Source: Hypsibius dujardini (Eukaryota; Tardigrada; Eutardigrada; Parachela; Hypsibiidae). From it: a DNA stretch of 20,108 nucleotides. The stretch covers positions 1-20,108 of the forward strand of contig LRSR01014794.1 in the NCBI GenBank assembly GCA_001579985.1. Direction: 5' to 3'. Under the pieces are notes generated by a model. It had not been told where the DNA came from. It saw only the letters and a list, made by a program, of their open reading frames with translations, and made no database searches. Positions 17,914 to 20,108 of this stretch are shown here, in pieces. The position numbers were made by a program, and so were the translations under genes. Positions within the stretch are counted from its first letter, which is position 1. Each line of letters opens with the position of its first letter.

Positions 17914-18039
17914 AGTAAATTAGAAAAGGGAATAGCAGCAGCGTGGGAGAGAAAAAGAGCAGACAAATTTGTGAAAAAGGTAAATGCTTATGAACCCCTC
18001 GCCCCAGAAACGAAAACCCCAATCAGTGACCCATGAAAA

Positions 18040-18436
18040 TGCTCAATAATTTCAATGGAAGTGCAAATCATACTCTGGTTACAAAATGTTTAGTCATGAC
18101 CTATTTAAAGTTTATAGTCATTCGCTGCAGTTACTATCGGACATTCAATCTTTGCATTCTTTTTAAAGTTCTGTAGTTACTTTCCATTCCCGTACTGCTA
18201 CTGTAACCCAACAGCTCATATTCTAGTTGAGTACCGGATGCCCCAGTTTTTCGGGGATGTTTATAAGGTGTTTTAGCATAAGCCGTTCGGTTTGTCTAAT
18301 TTGTTTGTTGTGTTATATCCATAAACGTACATGAGCTATTAGAGAAGGCTGAAGGAGTGTAAAGCCTTTATTTAAAACCGTAAAGAAACGCTCTTTTTTG
18401 GTTTATTCTCAAGTTTTCTTCCTCCTTCTTTCTTAG
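18040..18436. other. No gene recognised; possible intron
   Basis: AT-rich sequence ending in a strong pyrimidine tract (18409-18436, TTTTCTTCCTCCTTCTTTCTTAG-like), which is the best 3' splice-site candidate in the window. Confidence 0.35.
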
Positions 18437-18598
18437 GTAAGCACTAAAGCCCATACTAATACGGCAGAGGACGTGAAATGTGGCTTCCCAAATATTCATT
18501 CCGTTTTGTTCAATAATACTCCAAATACTCCAGGATTGTTCGATCTCGTTTTGTTTCGCGTGTTCATGACCTTGTGTCGAACATACCCCACCGTGTAG
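18437..18598 (+). CDS. Possible terminal host exon (partial gene)
   Basis: After the pyrimidine tract and AG at 18435-18436, a phase-0 frame of 53 codons runs to tandem stops TAG TAA at 18596. It reads VSTKAHTNTAEDVKCGFPN, then HSVLFNNTPNTPGLFDLVLF. The TPGLFDL segment faintly recalls a TPGLxxLL pattern found in some arthropod element proteins (inference, weak). An upstream exon could end at a donor near 17978 (AAG before GTAAATG), also phase 0, but that frame conflicts with the minus-strand remnant. The call rests on splice signals and translation only. Confidence 0.3.
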   Translation, partial: VSTKAHTNTAEDVKCGFPNIHSVLFNNTPNTPGLFDLVLFRVFMTLCRTYPTV

Positions 18599-18884
18599 TA
18601 AGTCCTACAAGCAGAACCAGCAGAATCAGTTTTCCGCCTGCGGAAAATGGTATTATTTTCCTTCACTTCACAAAATCTCAATGAATCTCACCTCATTGCA
18701 GAAATTACCAAATATATGGAGCAGCAAACGAAATAGTAAAGATCCTAAAATTTTTAAGATCTCACGTTATCCTCGTCATTCAGAAAGGAACTGCTTTTTG
18801 TGTACTTGGGACTCATCCTAAATCATCAATATTTATCTCGATGCTAATATTATGGGGTGTGCAGAGCATCTCCGTGGACATGAG

Positions 18885-18986
18885 TTAGCGTTTGGATTTT
18901 GCGTCCTCGAGTAGAATAGCGTCAATGAATTCCTTGAATCCCTGACCCACACACGTATCAAACGAACGGGAGTCTCTGGCGCACAT
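18885..18986 (-). pseudogene. hAT-superfamily transposase fragment
   Basis: Thirty-three codons from ATG 18986 to TAA 18887-18885 include ARDSRSFDTCVGQGFKEF, followed by IDAIL. hAT transposases and their domesticated ZBED relatives share a segment of type RDxRPFxxVxGxGFxxL shortly after the BED zinc finger; the Arg-Asp, Phe and Gly-Phe positions match. No BED finger or catalytic residues are visible nearby, and the flanking frames (such as 19144-18833 minus) do not continue it. A short degenerate copy or chance match over about 20 residues. Confidence 0.4.
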
Positions 18987-19229
18987 TCTGATATAAATGA
19001 AACACCATTTACATAAAACAGATATGCGTCATAACGGAAGGGCATTGAAGAACAGCCCTGAACAAGCAGCAGAACAGAACAGAACAGTTTCCCAGAACAA
19101 GCGAACACAGGAATAATATATTCGTCGTCAATCAAGCAACCCACAAGAGTGTAGTGCTAGCATATTTCTACAACTAAAATTATTGCATTTATTCATTCAT
19201 TTTGTGGTTTCCCTCCGTACAATAGAGCG

Positions 19230-19287
19230 TACGCGGCGCGGCATACTTTGATCATTTTTTACGCGGCACGGCGCGGAAGTGCCGCGT
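19230..19287. repeat. CG-rich repeat and hairpin island
   Basis: TACGCGGCGCGGC (19230-19242) is repeated as TACGCGGCACGGC (19260-19272). ACGCGGCAC at 19261-19269 pairs exactly with GTGCCGCGT at 19279-19287 across a 9-base loop. The composition contrasts sharply with the AT-rich surroundings; it may be an end of a small transposon. Confidence 0.6.
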
Positions 19288-19420
19288 CTAAGCTGTTTGG
19301 CACGCGGTTTTTCCTCTATAAATTTGATGTTCATTCAATCATGCATTCATTCGTTTGCGGGCCCAATTATAATGAAATCTTTGAAACATAAGGGTATTAC
19401 CCAAAATTCGGGTCAAAACT

Positions 19421-19595
19421 GGGCCGCTAAATCCGCTATGCAGAGCGGGATTAGCGTTAGTGGTCAAGTTCTTTAGCGTAGCGGTAGCGTAGCGTTGTTT
19501 CCAATTAGCGGACGTAGCGGCACTGAAAATAGCTGCGCGGATTTAGCGGTCTGGTTGTGTAGAAAAGACTTTGTTTCCCGAGCCTTTAGCGGCCC
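19421..19595. mobile_element. Small foldback (MITE-like) element, 175 bp
   Basis: The outer ends are exact inverted copies of GGGCCGCTAAA (19421-19431 and 19585-19595). A second exact inverted pair, CCGCTAAATCCGC (19424-19436) and GCGGATTTAGCGG (19537-19549), lies in a shifted register. The interior is dominated by TAGCGG/TAGCGT words. No convincing target duplication was found. The word structure suggests a non-autonomous DNA transposon; superfamily not determined. Confidence 0.55.
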
Positions 19596-19769
19596 ATTTC
19601 TGATTTGGATATATTTTAGTTCTAGATGCGTATGTAAGACTTTTTGTTGTGACGACTGGGATGCGATGCCACAAAAATCCTTGTTCTCTAAATGGTAGGT
19701 CTTGTAGAAGTTGGTTGAAAATCCTTATTGATTCTCTGAAGCTGAATTTGAGTTGAATCCATTTCAGCT

Positions 19770-19829
19770 TTCCGTATCACGAATGCGGCGTCTAATCACA
19801 TGATTAGACGCCGCATTCGTGATACGGAA
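19770..19829. repeat. Near-perfect 60-bp palindrome
   Basis: The arms 19770-19798 and 19801-19829 are 29-base exact reverse complements around a 2-base centre (CA). The arm starts TTCCGTATCACGAATGCGGC. Pairing stops at 19769/19830. Such perfection within otherwise decayed DNA implies recent origin, active selection, or an assembly or amplification artefact. Confidence 0.95.
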
Positions 19830-19937
19830 GGATACGGGAATACGCATCATATTACGTACAATCCGCTCGCATCAACTATAAACCCAGCCTAACCAACAAA
19901 CGATTAGATTGTTCGGTATATCGTCCCGAAAACCGTT

Positions 19938-20108
19938 ATGCCAACCCAGGCTCAGAAAGCGGGTGTATCCTGTGTTGTTGCTAAGAAATCCACGTGGGAT
20001 ATAACCGGGCGTGAGAAAGGAAAAACCCGCTGGGAACAACGAAGAAATTTGAGGGATTCGTTACATTATGACCAACTGCTATCTACGCTTTCCACGGGAA
20101 ATAAGCTA
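19938..20108 (+). CDS. Open-ended reading frame at window edge (partial)
   Basis: An ATG at 19938, with an in-frame TAG upstream, opens 57 codons that run off the window without a stop. The translation is hydrophilic and basic (MPTQAQKAGVSCVVAKKSTW, REKGKTRWEQRRNLRDSLHY). It begins 108 bases after the palindrome. It may be the start of a gene continuing to the right or a chance frame; no family recognised. Confidence 0.3.
   Translation, partial: MPTQAQKAGVSCVVAKKSTWDITGREKGKTRWEQRRNLRDSLHYDQLLSTLSTGNKL

Noticed and set aside
17689-18036. Plus-strand 115-codon frame with a donor-like end near 17978
   Set aside because: It has no ATG at its start and no recognised family; the minus-strand segments look more protein-like. 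Kept only as an alternative in the 17453-17913 entry.
1-20108. CRISPR arrays, rRNA or tRNA genes, bacterial operons
   Set aside because: No regularly spaced repeats, no rRNA-like or tRNA-like sequence and no ribosome-binding-site pattern were seen; the features fit an animal chromosome.

Overview
The window looks like non-coding animal chromosome, most likely from an invertebrate and perhaps an arthropod (inference; no host gene is securely recognised). It is AT-rich, has splice-site-like and poly(A)-like signals, microsatellites, short transposons with terminal inverted repeats, and almost no long intact reading frame. Its main content is a graveyard of Maverick/Polinton-type elements: large, virus-like, self-synthesising DNA transposons that carry a protein-primed family-B DNA polymerase (PolB), a packaging ATPase, capsid-related proteins and an adenain-like protease.

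Layout. 1-430: possible last codons of a host gene and a poly(A) signal. 765-3686, minus strand: a nearly complete but frameshifted and stop-riddled PolB (copy 2), readable from the N-terminal region through the zinc-binding, exonuclease, palm and C-terminal segments. 3690-4950: AT-rich and microsatellite sequence. 4952-9574, plus strand: a second, different PolB (copy 1). It points away from copy 2 and is split by two non-autonomous inverted-repeat transposons, one at 5666-6462 with a smaller one nested inside it, the other at 6944-8213. 9575-11600, plus strand: unidentified coding scraps, then a row of Polinton remnants: the Walker A start of the packaging ATPase, a small pX-like protein with a glycine/hydrophobic motif, and the apparent first 35 codons of the adenain-like protease.

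11881-16243, minus strand: a block of decayed unidentified reading frames converging on the ATPase-protease row. The first begins downstream of a good TATA box (16421-16428). Position and gene density suggest structural or accessory genes of a virus-like element, but I cannot name them. 16937-17195, plus strand: a short third PolB fragment, close to copy 2 in sequence. 17453-17913: another unidentified remnant on the minus strand. 18437-20108: an exon-like stretch, a probable hAT-transposase fragment, a small foldback element, a near-perfect 60-bp palindrome and an open-ended reading frame at the window edge.

Nothing here looks able to produce a working element. No integrase and no recognisable major capsid protein were found, copy 1 lacks the palm DTD motif, and copy 2 carries a stop codon directly after it. 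The interest lies in the stacking of at least two Polinton lineages, the nested transposons that give a relative order of events, and the unnamed minus-strand gene block.
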